Source: Zoroaster sp. YZ-2022 (lineage: Eukaryota > Echinodermata > Asteroidea > Forcipulatida > Zoroasteridae). From it: 64,000 nucleotides of DNA. The stretch spans positions 32,974,967 through 33,038,966 of the forward strand of contig CM055819.1 in assembly GCA_029582265.1 (NCBI GenBank). The letters run 5' to 3'. Every line of letters starts with the position of its first letter. The first letter of the stretch is position 1. A program made the position numbers and the translations under genes. This document shows positions 28,301-43,300 of this stretch, piece after piece. Under the pieces are notes generated by a model. It made no database searches and was not told the origin of the DNA. It was given only the letters and a program-made list of their open reading frames with translations.

Positions 28301-31300
28301 CAGTAAGGTGAAGAACATATGGATGATGATGGACATATACTTCAAATTATTCCAGGATATTTATTTCATGAAAAATCTGGCATTTTTGGTGTACGATGAC
28401 TTCCTCAGTCATGTCAGTCTGATCTTGTAAACTCCCCAATTAGTGACCAACACAGTCATTGTACATGCGTAGTGGCAACTATAATAGGATCCTTCTATTT
28501 TCTGAAGGGGAGGATTTTTTTAGAAGGAAAATAAAGTCCAAAAACCATCATAAAAGTGGATTTTAAAGATAGTTTTCGCTTTCTGTACTACAATGTACCA
28601 ACAATCGATAGAATAATTTTTTAACTGGTTAGTGGTTAGGTAAAACTTGTAGCTTTGCATGGTGAGGATGATAAGTAAGACTAATTGCGGTGACACCATG
28701 TGGAATCTCAATTGAGTAGTAATTAGTTCTGAAAAGAACTGGGGGTACAACTCGACGTTTCGATCAGTATGCGCTGATCGTCCTCAGGAGAATGCCGGAC
28801 TCTGGAAAATGCTGCTGCTTAAGTAGGCTGCTGGAGGATCATCCCATGAATGGATGCTGGAGGATTAGTTCGTTGAGGTGCGCAGGCGGGAAACTGTGAG
28901 ACTATGACTATGAGACTAGTGGTTGCAAAAAAATTCCAAAAAACCCTTAAAAAGTGGCGGTCGGATACAACATTCTTTCCGAGTAGCAAATTTATATTGT
29001 TCTTATTGGCTGTTCGGTTGGTCATGAATATGTTCATTATGTTACATATTCATTTTTATACCTTGCCTGTACGAACATAGGCGTTCTGTAAACTACGAAA
29101 ATGGCGGACTGTACAATGCGTTGACTGTGCCGAACAGAGGTGTGTTGCGGGCCAAATGGGTGCTAAAAAATTGGATTTTAAATAACAATTTATCCATCGG
29201 GGTTCCTAATGATCACGGGAAATGCGAATAATCATCGCCGAAGTACAAAGATACAATGAAGACCAACAGAAGTAAGCCTCCACTGTTGGGATAAATTGCC
29301 CCACTCTGGGGCTAAAAAAACAGATGATTTTATAAAACTGCAGTTTTATTTTTAAAAACCGAATTTGGCAGTAATTCGGTTTAGTAAAAATACCTCGGTT
29401 TGGTGTTGGTTAAAAAAAAAAATGTGACTACTCGGTTTTACCAAAAAACTGCCCGAGCCTATAACTACTACCCTTATTGGGATATCATTTATCCTGTTGA
29501 AACCCTCCCTCTGCATATCTCCATGTATGTCCAATGCTGTGGTTCACTGTACAGAAACTTTACCAACATACTGTACAGTATATACTGACTGTACATAATG
29601 AGATACAACCACTTGTAATACTAATACACATCCCAAGGCCATATTTTGTACACTGCACAATGATGTCAACACATGTACAAGACTACAGTACACATGTGAA
29701 GTTTCAATCATAAATACTATCCATTTACAGGACTGTCACAATAAATCAGCTTTAATTAGTTTTACTTACCACAGAGATACTCATCAATACAACAAGAGAT
29801 TAGTCCTTATCGCTGGATCAAATCATGGATGAACGAAAACTGACTCCAAATTGCTTGTAAATCAGCTTAAAGCACAAATCAGTAATCCAGTACAGGAATG
29901 GGATATGATAACTGCCTTGTTAACAAACGACCACATCCATCAATGGTTTAATGCTGCTTCGGCCAATTAAATCACTCATACCATGGAGGTAGAATTATTC
30001 AGGAAGTCTGATCATTCATAATAGTGTGTCAAAATTGCTGATCTGTCATCAATAAACAACCATACAAATTCACATCAACTTCCCGTATGAGTTTCCTAAT
30101 CATGTACAGTACACTTCCCTCAACGTGTGCCCTGTGTAATAACACAACTGTGTTCATTTCTCCATGAAAATTACAGACTACATCAGATTTCCCCCGAGTT
30201 GTAATGATATGACCTTTGACCGGCAACATGACAAACAATTAACTCAACCCCTGAAAGGCAAACAAGGTCACAAGACAAGGTTGCAAACACCTGTTGATAC
30301 ATTGCCAAGGCTCATTTGCATAATGGCTTATAAGCTAGACTTGTTAAAGGCAATGGGCATTTCATTTGGATTTTGTTTTCCAGTTGTGAAGAAATGTTCT
30401 TCTCACAAAAGATCCTGTGGAATTAATGTCAACAATTTTGCGATGACACATATTCATAGAAGCAGTTTTGCCAACATTACCAATGTTGTACCTTCCCTTT
30501 AATGTATATCTTGATTCAAAGAGAGTAAGCATACTCATAGAAGCAGTTTTGCCAACATTACCAATGCTGTACCTTCCCTTTAATGTATATCTTGATTCAA
30601 AGAGAGTAAGCGTACTCATATAAGCAGGAGTAAGCATACTCATAGAAGCAGTTTTGCCAACATTACCAATGTTGTACCTTCCCTTCAATGTATATCTTGA
30701 TTCAAAGAGAGTAAGCGTACTCATAGAAGCAGTTTTGCCAACATTACCAATGTTGTACTTTCCCTTCAATGTATATCTTGATTCAAAGAGAGTAAGCATA
30801 CTCATAGAAGCAGTTTGGCCAACATTACCAATGTTGTACCTTCCGCTTCAATGTATATCTTGATTCAAAGAGAGTAAGCATACTCATAGAAGCAGTCTTG
30901 CCAACATTACCAATGTTGTACCTTCCCTTTAGTGTATATCTTGATTCAAAGAGAGCAAGCATACTCATAGAAGCAGTTTTGCCGACATTACCAATGTTGC
31001 ACCTTCCCTTCAATGTATATCTTGATTCAAAGTGAGTAAGCATACTCATAGAAGCAGTTTTGCCAACATTACCAATGTTGTACCTTCCCTTCAATGTATA
31101 TTTTGATTCAAAGAGAGTAAGCATACTCATAGAAGCAGTTTTGCCAACATTACCAATGTTGCACCTTCCCTTTAATGTATATCTTGATTCAAAGTGAGTA
31201 AGCATACTCATAGAAGCAGTTTTGCCAACATTACCAATGTTATTCTTATTATGCTTGGTATGAAAAAAATGTGATAGAATTTAATCACTAGTGAAAGTAA

Positions 31301-34300
31301 AATGCAATATGTAAATAATGATGTATTGTTAAGTCCAGCTGGTATGGCTACATTACAACCTGTTCTGTAGACCAATTAAGCCTTCAAGCAAACAACTTTC
31401 AACTACATGTAATCACTTCCCTTTCAGACCTTTTTTCTATCAGAAATTAGTTTCCTGTTTTCTGAAATTTGTTATTTAAGTGAATTCGATAATAATGACC
31501 CAATCTAATCCCCCCCTTAGGCAAACAAACACTGAGAATGGTTCCTCCCAGAACAAAATCTTTAAGTTATTCAAGGAGCTTCCATTTTCACAAAGGGTGA
31601 AAGATTTAAAAAAAATAATAATAATAAAAAGGGGGGGGGGGGAGTTCACCATTGGTAATTACCCAAAAGAAACGGATTTATTATCTAAAAGTTTATTTGG
31701 TATTCAGTGTTGTCATTAAAAAAAATAATAATAAAATAAAAATAAATAAATAAATATATATATATTTTAAATTTACACTTGAAGTATAGATTTTTGCTAT
31801 TTTCTTTTGAACTACAATGAAATACATGTATGCCAAAGCTTTCAGCGGTTTGTTCCTGTTCGTATCCCTTGGATGCAATTACAGATATTTTACCAATAGT
31901 ATTCAGTGCTGTTAACATTTCAAATTACAATATTGATCCAGCTTTTGCATATTTGTGACTGCATCCTTAAATTATGAGTCATAAGGAAATGTTTCATTTT
32001 TGGATTTGTTTCAGCTTAGTTAAAGGGGCAATATCGTCACGATTGTCTTATCATTTAAAACAATCTAATGTATTGTGTTGATTTGTAATGTCATGTAATG
32101 TTATGATTTATTTTCTTCTAACAGCCTACAGTGTTAACAAGTGTTCATTTAAATTTTCTGGAAAAATGTTTCATATAAAGCCAGTTGTTCAAGGGTAATT
32201 AAAACTCCTTCAAGAATTATCATTACTTTTTTAATACATGTACATACATTGTACATGTAACCCTAACCACCCCACATCCTGCAAAATCCTCAAAGGGGCA
32301 CTTTTTGGGGAAAATTCAGCACTGTTGGAAACTGGTACTTTCACCTCTTCAAATGGGGCAAAATTACTACCTGGCAAGAAGTACAGGCCATAAGTGCTGA
32401 ATATGAAAGATCAACGAAAATGCATGGTGCATTTTAAAGATATGGGCATGTTTCCAAAAGTGTACTGATATATTTTGGAGGATTCAGGAAGGTTCCTAGC
32501 CAGAATACCTGGGGGGAGGGGGGGGGGGGGTTTAGGGTTAAAGGGACAGTATCATCACAATCAGAGCAGACTTTACACATGGCATGGAATCAGTGTCCTA
32601 GTTTAAGATGAGCACAGAAACTGAAAATTACTGGCTCATTTATGCAGCAGCAACAGTAATATGACCTTATCATGTTGGGTATTATTGTCAGTCACTGAGT
32701 TAATCTAAAACTAGCGATCCAATTCCAATTTGTCCCCTTAAATAATCTTCAATTTGTTTCCAAACATAATTATGTCAATATCTTGTGCATTTAAAGACAT
32801 TTATGGGGTGAAATAAAGTGACAATTTCTATTTATCAGCATTGTGCAAAGTCATGTTTGAGGGACTGAAACAAAAACAAAATTCATGGCTACTTCAAATT
32901 GTAAGACTGGGTCACATTTTATCATAATGCAAATTTGTCCATTCTTCTATTTTAAGAAATAACAGTTGAAAACTAAATGTTTAAGGTTGATCCTTTTATG
33001 GTTTTCTTAAATTTATAAAATACAAGTTTTTTGTAACAGTTACTTATATTTATTTTACATTACTTTGCAATGTGCATGATTTTGCTTCATAAAAATATCA
33101 TTGAAAACTCTGAATAAATTCTGTTTAAATACCTGTGTTTTTTATGATAATTTTACAAATGTTTAAAACATACTTTATTCGCAAGCAAACTACATTCAAT
33201 ATTTTCAACATTAATAAATAATTAAAATAATAATTGATTAATTACATGCAAAAACATGAACTAGTTATAAAAGTGTCCTTATTTTAAAATGTTTTTATAT
33301 TAAAATTTGTTACAAATATTCCATTTAGCTTCACAAATTAAGTTGTCCTTAGAAATATAAAAATTCAAAAGAAAAAAATATGACTTTGTGCCTGTGATAA
33401 AAACTAATCTGCTGAACTTAAAAAAAAACATTTTTTTAAAACTTGTACTTTGGCAAATTCATGTACAAACTCACCTTGTGATCGAGAAACAGATTCAATG
33501 CCACAACCAATTGCAATACATGTACCTCGATACAGACAACGACAGTCAATCCAAGAAAATCAATATGGACAAAGCAAACTGCGCTCTGATCAAATGAAGA
33601 CAATCCACTCATCCACTTACTACATGCTGGAACTAATCCGTCCCTTATAGCTTGGGGAGTGGGCTCTGCCTGGCTGGTCTTGATCATGCACTCTACCTGA
33701 AGACGTATTTGAACCATGCAGGGGAATACTTGAAGATGATGCACCCTAAGTGAACTCGTAATGTTTACTTATGTGTGGTTTATCTTCAAAAGTACTCTAT
33801 CAGAAAAACGCCATCATGAACATGAATATCTGAAGACAGCCAAACCACTCAGAATAGTTAAATTCAATAAGTCCCTAACTGTAGTTGTATGCATAGTATT
33901 TGTTGATGAATACAGGTGTACCATATAGATCTATGTATTTATGCTTTAAATTAATTTCTCAAAGACACAAATTGCTTTACATCATTGATAAAAGGTTATA
34001 ATCATAACTTACATATACCTTCTATCACTCACAAAACAGTAGGCCTGACCCATGATATAGTATGCATGATGTTAACCACTGTGTACATGTGTAGTACCTT
34101 GAAGCAGCTTTGATCAACAGAGGGCAGCATTTACTGATAGCAGGCCGTCACTTCTTATTATTAAACACAAATTGGACTTTGATGATGAATGCGTGGATGA
34201 CATGCCATTAATATAGGGTGTGGTGCCATGTTAAATGACCTTCTCTGCATACAGGTATACTCAGCGTAGAATCAGCGAATTAATAATTCATTCAATATTG

Positions 34301-37300
34301 ATGTCCATAATATTGTAAGTGTTTCTTTTGATGAATTATCACTTTGTTTCATACATTTTTTATGAAAGTGAATATAAATGTACAGCTGTATAGAAACCGA
34401 CCAAATAAGATGATAATAAAAAGTGAACATTTTTCTGGGAAAGAATGTTGATTACAACAGCCACTTTTATATCAAAATTATGACAAATTATGTCGAGTTG
34501 TACCCCCAGTTCTTTTCAGAACTAATTACTACTCAATTGAGATTCTTACATGGTGTCACCGCAATTAGTCTTACTTATCATTCTCACCATGCAAAGCTAC
34601 AAGTTTTACATTGTGGAGTGTCGTGGCCGAGCGGTCTAGCTTACCGGACTCAAGTTCTGGTGTTAGCAGCAGAATGTGGGTTCGAATCCCGGCCGTGACA
34701 CTTGTGTCCTTGAGCAAGACACTTAACCATAATTGCTTCTCTCCACCCAGGGGTTAAATGGGTACCTGTGAGGGCAGAGTTGGTTGATTAGCCCTATATA
34801 CGCTGTAATGGCAGCAATTGAGCTGTATACTCCCCAGGGAGCTGAGATGGTTTCAGGAATGATTTATGAGCCTTATGAGCCTTATGAGCAGGGGTAATAA
34901 TATGCGCCTTGAGCACCACTCAGTTGGTATCTACGTGCGCTATATAAGTCCACACATTATTATTATTATTATTATTTTCCTTAAAAGATGATAGAGGACA
35001 CACTTAAGGAGATAAGTGTAGTCAAGTGAGGGTTGGAAATGATATTTTGGGAGATTTTGAGCAATGAATGTATGCACATCCAGTGAGATGTTGGCCATTT
35101 TGTCGTCTGCTAAAAACACAGTATGCTTAGAGACATTGTGCACAAGTGGCGGTTGTATTCTACTTTCTTTCCTTTTTCTGAAATAAAATTTTGGATAACG
35201 GGGCTTTTTGGTTGAATTAGCCATTGGCAAAGGAGATAGTGGAAACACAGCCACCGAGGGCATATTGAATTACCAATGTTTATTTTTAATTTCTCTGTAT
35301 CAGTGAATACGCTATAAATGCAATGTGTCATTTCTAGAATTTCTCTCTTTTTTTTGTAGGAAAATCAAATAAATGGCTTGGGCTCAAAAGAAGAAAATGA
35401 ACAAACTAAAATAAAATACTGTTTAAAAAATAAATAAATAAATAAAAAAAAAGTATCAAAGATAATTCAAGTAAATTACCTGAATTTTAACATGATCACT
35501 TAAAGTAATTACTAATGGAGAAACGGAACTTAAATTATATGCTTCATAAGAAGCAAGTCAAGGTTTCTAAATTTAAATGTCATGTCAACAAAACGATAAT
35601 CAAATAAGCCTGAAATAACTGATAAAAATATAATTGACTTTTTTTTTAGGGAAAACGTCATTTGTCAATCTCGAATACGGTTTTATAAATTTGTATATCA
35701 CGTCTTCCTCAAATTACTGATAAAACGTTTTTAGGAAAATGTATATGCAGATATTAAATTTTCACTCTCGAATAAGGTTTCTAAATTTGTACATCATGTC
35801 AAAATTAAACAAGATTAAAACTGCAAAACAGCAGTTATTGGCCTTCTGTTTTGAACCTGCCTTGTTTTCAATGTACATGTACATGGAGGATGCATCCAGC
35901 TTGACCTTGATACCTTAATCACAAGACCTACTTTATTCACAGCACGATATCCTTGTGATTCTACATGGTAAAATTATAATTTATTTCATGTGTACAGCCA
36001 AATACACGCTGTTGCTATGGTTACAGAAACAAGACATCATCATAAATTATTAAGTAGACCATACACGCTTATGAGCGATGTCATGCAGAGATCTATGCAC
36101 AAGGAACAACGTACATGTATCATTTGTGCCTTGCACAAAAGCTTCACTATTTTAGACCTGTTATCATCATCATAATCTTGGAGCTGATCATTTTCAATGT
36201 TTAATTGTATAAATTCTTATAAATGTACACTGTAGCTTGAAATTTAATCTCCATGTACAACATGGTAATACATGTAAATACTGCCTAAAATGAATGTTTT
36301 TAGTTACAATGTATTTCTTCAGAAGAACAGCATGGGATCTCTCTCAATTATCAAAGAGTTCTATTTCCCTTAGGAAACATGTTGCGATCAATAAATACAG
36401 GGTGGTACATTGTTATATGGCCAGACTCATTTTGAAAGGCAGGTGATGAAATTGTAAAATACATGTAGGCGTGAAGATATTTCAAGTGGCCTTGATATGC
36501 ATGTCTATACATAAACATAGCGTTGTTTACATGTATGTTCAGATGAATACAAGTTCAACTGAATTAATTTCAGGCTCACTTTCTATAGAGGATGAGACAG
36601 TGTTTGTACAATCTACAAAACATAACTTTATTGCCAATGATTGTGGTTATCTTCAGAGTCCAGTTTCTCAACATAAAAAAACAAAAACTGGATAAATCTG
36701 CCTCAGAGAGTGCACAGGTGCTATAAAACTGCTAATTTAACCCAATAGTGATTAAACTGTAAGATATATGTATTGTACATACAGGCTAAGAGATCGTAGG
36801 ATAACCGTCATACACATGTACATTTAACAAGGGAAAAACAAGGGAGAAACAAGGGAATTACATACAGTATATAAATTGTTCTTGGGCCAAAAAGAATAAG
36901 TCTGTGGTTTCTGGTCTCCGCGCGCGTCGCCTCAGACCCGTGCATCAGCATTTTTTAATTTTCTTTTCTTTTTCTTTTTTGCTATGAAACGATGTCCAAT
37001 TGCAGCCAAAATTGCTGGATCGATTGGAATTCTGCCATACTATGTTTTAAATGACTTTTTTTCACATATGGGTATGAACGTTTTCCCGATCTGTGAGGCC
37101 TCTCTTAGCCACCATACTTTGTGTATGGGAAATTTGGTCTGGTTCCAATAACCACATATATACATGTATATACATGTACATGTACATGTTTCAAGTATTT
37201 TACTGGTTGGGGGGGGGGGGGGGGGAGTGTGTCACCACACCGATTTTGAAGCCGACCTATGACCAGAAACTGGAGACTTTTTAGCATTGGTGATAATGGT

Positions 37301-40300
37301 TCTTTAACCCTCCTACTATAGCTGCACTTTAGTGGGAAGTAGCTATAGAGGTCAAAATCAGTCAACTGCCTGTTTTGACTGTTGACCCAAATGTGCACAC
37401 AGGGGCATTTTTGACTGGTTTTACTGTCATTTTGACCACCCTGAACAATACCAGACAATGCTGAAACCAGTCAAAAACAGTTGACTCATTTTGACCTGTA
37501 AATGTACTTACTACACGTAAGGTTTGACAGTATTATACCTTACATGTACATTTTGTATTGACTGACATTTTGACTGATTTTGACCCTTGCAGTCATACAT
37601 GTATGAGGGTTAATAATTTAGTCTAAAATATGTTTAGGAGGTATAGGGGCTAAGTCAAGATGGTAATTGTGAGTTAGAAACTACGTGAGTCCCCCCTGGA
37701 TTATTTTCATCAGACAATAAAAAGCAATAAGTATGCAGTGTTGCAAAGCCATGAATGTACAATGTACATGTAATGTATGTAAATCTACCGCATATGTTGC
37801 ATGTTCCAGTGGTTTTGTCACTCTGTATCTAGCTCAACATCTCTTTATAGACTATATTCTGTCTGTACCTTTCTCTAATATCCTGCAGCACAATTTGAGC
37901 TTTAAAACTTCATCAAGAAATTACAAATTTATGCAACTGAAATTGCATCATGCAACAAAAATGAAGCAGTCTAATAATAAATCAGACTTAAATCTGAACC
38001 AAAAGTATAACTTTTCTCGTTTTATCTACCTTTGTCAAATGATTGCTTCTGTGCCAGTGACAGGTTATGAATTAGTGTGACAGGAAACTTTTAATTTAAC
38101 TCACAGTAATAACTCATGCTCGAGCCAGGCAATCTAATATAAAGAATATCACCAACGTTTTGACTCTAAAAACAAAGCATGGATTGATTTGAATACACAC
38201 AATTGACGAGCGCAGGTTTTATGCAGCTGATTATAATATGGTGGCATATGATATACTGACTGGTAAATTATTATTAAGAGCGCTATCTCTCCAACTACCA
38301 GCATCTGTCACCTGACTTTAAAGCATTCCCTAGCTGACTTTTATTTCTGAATCGTCAATGCAAAAAAATTTTTCCAACTCGGCCATTGCTGCTGATGCTG
38401 CGGTAGTCACCATTTTTTTCCTACAGTTATTTTAAAGTAATGGTTTAAACAACTGACCGGAGAACACTTTTCTGATCAAGAAAGCCCAAAAGCAAACATA
38501 CAATCATGTCATTAACACGATATCCTCTACCAAAACATATATGAATCTTGATTTTCTTTGAAAGCTAAATTATTTCGGTTTCTCCTTCCTCGAAACACAC
38601 TCCCCCACCCCAACATTACGATGCAAAATGTGCGTACACTGTAAAAGTACACCGGTTAGAAAAACACTGTACTGTACTTTTACCTACAGGTTTATCCTGG
38701 GGCGCGTTTTCGTGACTGTAACCAGAAACATGTTTGTGATCGGTTACGCTTGGCTTCAAGATGGCGGATTGTAAAAAGTAACGAAAGTTTTGTTAATTAT
38801 TTGTTAAAACATGATGGACTGATTGTTCATATACCAGTGTATCTTTCAAGTTTATTTCTAGCACTCACGAGTAAGTTCCATTTTGCAAAAATTTGAATTA
38901 CACCGTATATTTTGAGAAATGTTGATGATTGAACATGTCGCAAACTGAAAACAATTTTCTGGTTACGTTCGCGTTTTCGGTAGCTATGCCATCTTGTTTC
39001 TGGTCAAGAATATGACGTCAGATACAAGTTTCTGGTTAGGGTCGCGAAAACACGCCCCATTTATACTTACTCCATTGCTGTGCGTGTCATCCTCATAAAT
39101 CTTGGTCTTTCCTTCATTCCAAAGGACGGGCGACTCACAAGATCTTATTGGTGCTAAGATAAATAAAAGAGAAAAATAATCACAACATGACTGTTGCAAG
39201 TAGACATTTTGGCGATGCATGGTTGTTTCAATGACAGTGTTTTTTTTCTGGTTTTTTTTGCTTCTCAACATGTTTCTGTTTGTGGTAATTACTGTTCTAA
39301 TTGGAATGCTGCGTTGTTTTTTACTTTTTACTACACACTGTGGTGTACTGACAAAATAATTTGCGGCCAGTTATAAAATGAAAAAACACTGTAGGCTTCG
39401 TTAATCAGTTGACGTCGGGAATATTTATTTGTTTCCGGTCCCCCGTGCGGGTTTATTTTCAGTGAAAAATGTGAAAAAATTTCTAGCCATTAATAATTTT
39501 TTTTGTCAATGAAACTAAGTTCGGACACCCAAATAAACACCTTTACTCATTGACATTTCGAGAATTAAATGGCTAGTTTTTTAATTACGGTTGTGTTTGT
39601 TCAGCACAATTAGACCGTTGGCAACCTCCGATGCAACAGCCTATTAGCGACCAGCGCCCGGTCGAAAAGACGGCAAACCCGGAGAGAGATCGAAGGCCTC
39701 GTAAACAATGGATATAAATCCGTCTTTACAAATTCTTGGCTGGTACATGTGTACGTCAAAGGAACAGGTCTTGGATAAAGAGATTACGCAAAAATCAACA
39801 AAAAGAGTGAACTCGTTCAGTGTTTGCAGTGCATTTTGTCCGGGGCCACCGAACCGTGACCCCATGGACTCCGAGAAATGATTACGTGTATACAAGTCAG
39901 CCGCCACGACGGCACGCCACGTGTGGCGTGTTGACAAGTCTCCCGGTAACACACACAAAAATCGGAATGCGTGTTTAGACGCTCTCCGATCCGCTGTACA
40001 AAATAAAATTGCGTGTATACACGGCCTCCGACGCGAACTGGTTAATAACTGGGATAACTGATTATTTTGTAGAGTCTCTTTGTTTTGCATCAGAATAATA
40101 ACTGCAAGGGTCAAAATCAGTCAAAATGTTGATTTACTGGCCAAGGTATATCTAGTGCACTTAAAAGTCGAACACTGTCAAACCTTACGTGTAGTAAGTA
40201 CATTTACAGGTTAAAATAAATCTACCGTTTTTGACTGGTAAAAAGCATTGTCTTGTGTTGTTCAGGGTGGTCAAAATGACAGTAAAAACCAGTCAAAAAT

Positions 40301-43300
40301 GCCCATGTGTGCACAACTGGGTCAACAGTCAAAACAGGCAGTTGACTGATTTTGACCTCTAGTATAGTAGGAGGGTTAACCAGGGTAAAATGATATAGGC
40401 TGGGTAACCTGGTCAGCAGGAGGTTCCCTGGACTTTGGTCATTTCTTGGTGAGCTTGTTGAGGTCATAGCATTGGAATGTCTTGCAGCTGTTGAAGCCAA
40501 CTTGGTTTTTCAAAAACAAAATTTGTAATTTTTGGGGAAATTAAGTTTTACCAGAAAGCACACTTTGATTTATGGTATCTTGTCAAACTATTCTGTCTTG
40601 AGAAGATTTCAAGACAAAAAAAAAATCTGAATGAATTTTGATCCATCTATCAAAAATATGCGGTATACTGCCTACTAAATTACAACAATTTAAGACTACA
40701 TAATGTACATGTACATGTATCTCAACTTGAGTAGTAACATTAACAAAACAGGATTTTTCCCACATTATCCGTTTTATGAAAATCTGAGAACTGTAAATTC
40801 TGTAACAAAGTAGGCATATATGTATGACATGTACATGTACATGTACATTGAAGTTAGATCCCTACAACTATAGAACAAGGGCCCTTAAGCCTGGGTTGAA
40901 ATATGAGATCTTGTCTTGATGGTTTAGGGTCAATGTTTCACCACTACAAACACTGCATTACAAGCAGGCCTCAGTGCCTTCACAAAATGCTCATAACACC
41001 TAAAGGTCATGGGTAGTATTCTTGTATTGATGACCCTTCTTACATGTAAAGTCACTGACTCTTAAGAGTTTAAACCATTCAGCAGTTGTTTGAATTCCTC
41101 TAGTATTTCATCTTGTGGTAAAAACACTCATAAATGTGCTCTTTTCAAAGCAAAGATGAAATAAGTTAGATTTGAGGCTGTGCATGGCGGAATTGATACA
41201 GTTAGGCATCTGAATGCATAAATCCAGTATTGTTGACTCGAGTTAGTGACTTGAATCATAGAGAAGGAAGATCTGACTTCAAGCCACATTTATTTTGACT
41301 TAAGACTTGACTTGACTTGGACTTTGACAAAAATTACTTGTGACTTGACTTGGCAAAAATTATGTGACTTACAACTTGGACAAAAGTGGTGTTGGTTACA
41401 GCTCTGAGTAAATCTCTTAAGGGTTGCATGGATCTTAAGAGTTGACTGGGTTTACTCAACATTTTGACAAGTATGTTCCAGTTGTCATCTGGACTCTGGA
41501 GCAAACTCCAACATGTAAACCATTAGAAAAACACAGTAAGCCCAATCATGTCATACAACCAAGGAAAAATACATACACCACCACATGTACATGTACATGT
41601 ACTGTAAATTATCTTACTCCCAAGGCCCATTTGCTTACACATAACCTGAATCCTTCCTAACTCCCTAGGCCCATTTGCTTACACATAACCTGAATCCTTC
41701 CTAACTCCCTAGGCCCATTTGCTTACACATAACCTGAATCCTTCCTAACTCCCTAGGCCCATTTGCTTACACATAACCTGAATCCTTCCTAACTCCCATT
41801 TGCTTACACATAACCTGAATCCTTCCTAACTCCCTACACCCATTTGCTTACACATAACCTGAATCCTTCCTAACTCCCTAGGCCCATTTGCTTACACATA
41901 ACCTGAATCCTTCCTAACTCCCTAGGCCCATTTGCTTACACATAACCTGAATCCTCCAAAATCCTTCAGTAGTAAAGCAAGCACATGACATGTGCACACA
42001 TGTGTTTCTAATCTGTGATACATGTACATGGCGCCAGGGACCCTCCCTGCATGTATGGAGCAATAAACAATGTCCACTGACCCAAGCACTGACCTTGCAA
42101 TCACTACAACAAACATGGATGTACATGTACCATGGAAAGGCAAGTATGCCTAATAACCTCAATCCTCCAAAATCCTTCACTTTAGCAAAGAGCATGTAGC
42201 ATGTAACCTCAATCCTTCAAAATCCTTCACTTCAGCAAAGAGGATTTTGGAGGATTTGGGAAGGTTAGGGTTAAATCTCAAATTAAGGGGAAGGTACAAG
42301 ATTGGTAATTACCTGACTACAAAATTACTGAATTGTTATCCAAAAGCTTTGAAGTATTACTTGATGTAAAGTTGGTAAAGGTACTGACCATTCTACACAA
42401 TTGATCTGTCTAAAGTGCTCCTATTAGTTATGTGATACCCTCTATGGTCATACTTACATCATGGAGGTTTCCTTCCTCCATGCTTACATGTACATGGGAA
42501 ACCTTTTGCTCCAATTGGAGTTTCTGTAAAAATTCTGAATGCTTATTTGTTCATACTTTTCTCATAATTAACCCTCCTACTATTGCTGCACTGTAGTGGG
42601 AAGTTGCTACCCAAATGTGCAGACAGGAGCATTTTTGACTGGTTTTTACTGTCATTTTGACCACCCTGAACAATACCAGACAATGCTTTTACCAGTCAAA
42701 AACAGTCGACTCATTTTGACCTGTAAATGTACTTACTACACGTAAGATTTGACAGTGTTTGACTTTTAAGTGCATTAGATATACCATGGCAAGTATATCA
42801 ACATTTTGACTAATTTTGACCCTTGTAGTACAGTAGTTTTCAATGAGCTGTTATTGCATTGAGTTGTTTGTTTAATTTATCTTGATTAAAAAAGAATAAG
42901 AAAATAATACTTGTGGAGGCAGTTTTGTCAGCATTACCAATGTTGTACACTTCCCTTTGATACGAAAGACCTCTACATGAAAGTTGATCCGTCCAAAACA
43001 CCCCAAACACCCCCCAACAATAAACTGAAGAATGACAGAATCCTCGATGTTGTGTAATAGAATACACAGCTGGAGGGTTCTGCTGTTTTGTTAAGTTATT
43101 TTGTTGATTATCACCTTGTCAGTCAAATTCAAATTAACAAAGGCTTACTGAAAACGTAGATTCACAGGGAAAAGTAACTGATCAGAGGGGACAATAACAT
43201 GAAAAAAAGACAAAACAAAAACAGAAACATTTGAGCTTGTTTTTTTAAAAAAACAAACTTTTCCTGCTAGGTCTTCACATATGCAGTACATTGTATTCTA

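Noticed and set aside
39644..40114. 156-codon minus-strand frame in intron 2
   Set aside because: It covers the GC-rich interior of a TTAA MITE and the adjoining MITE; composition is not protein-like and no domain is visible.
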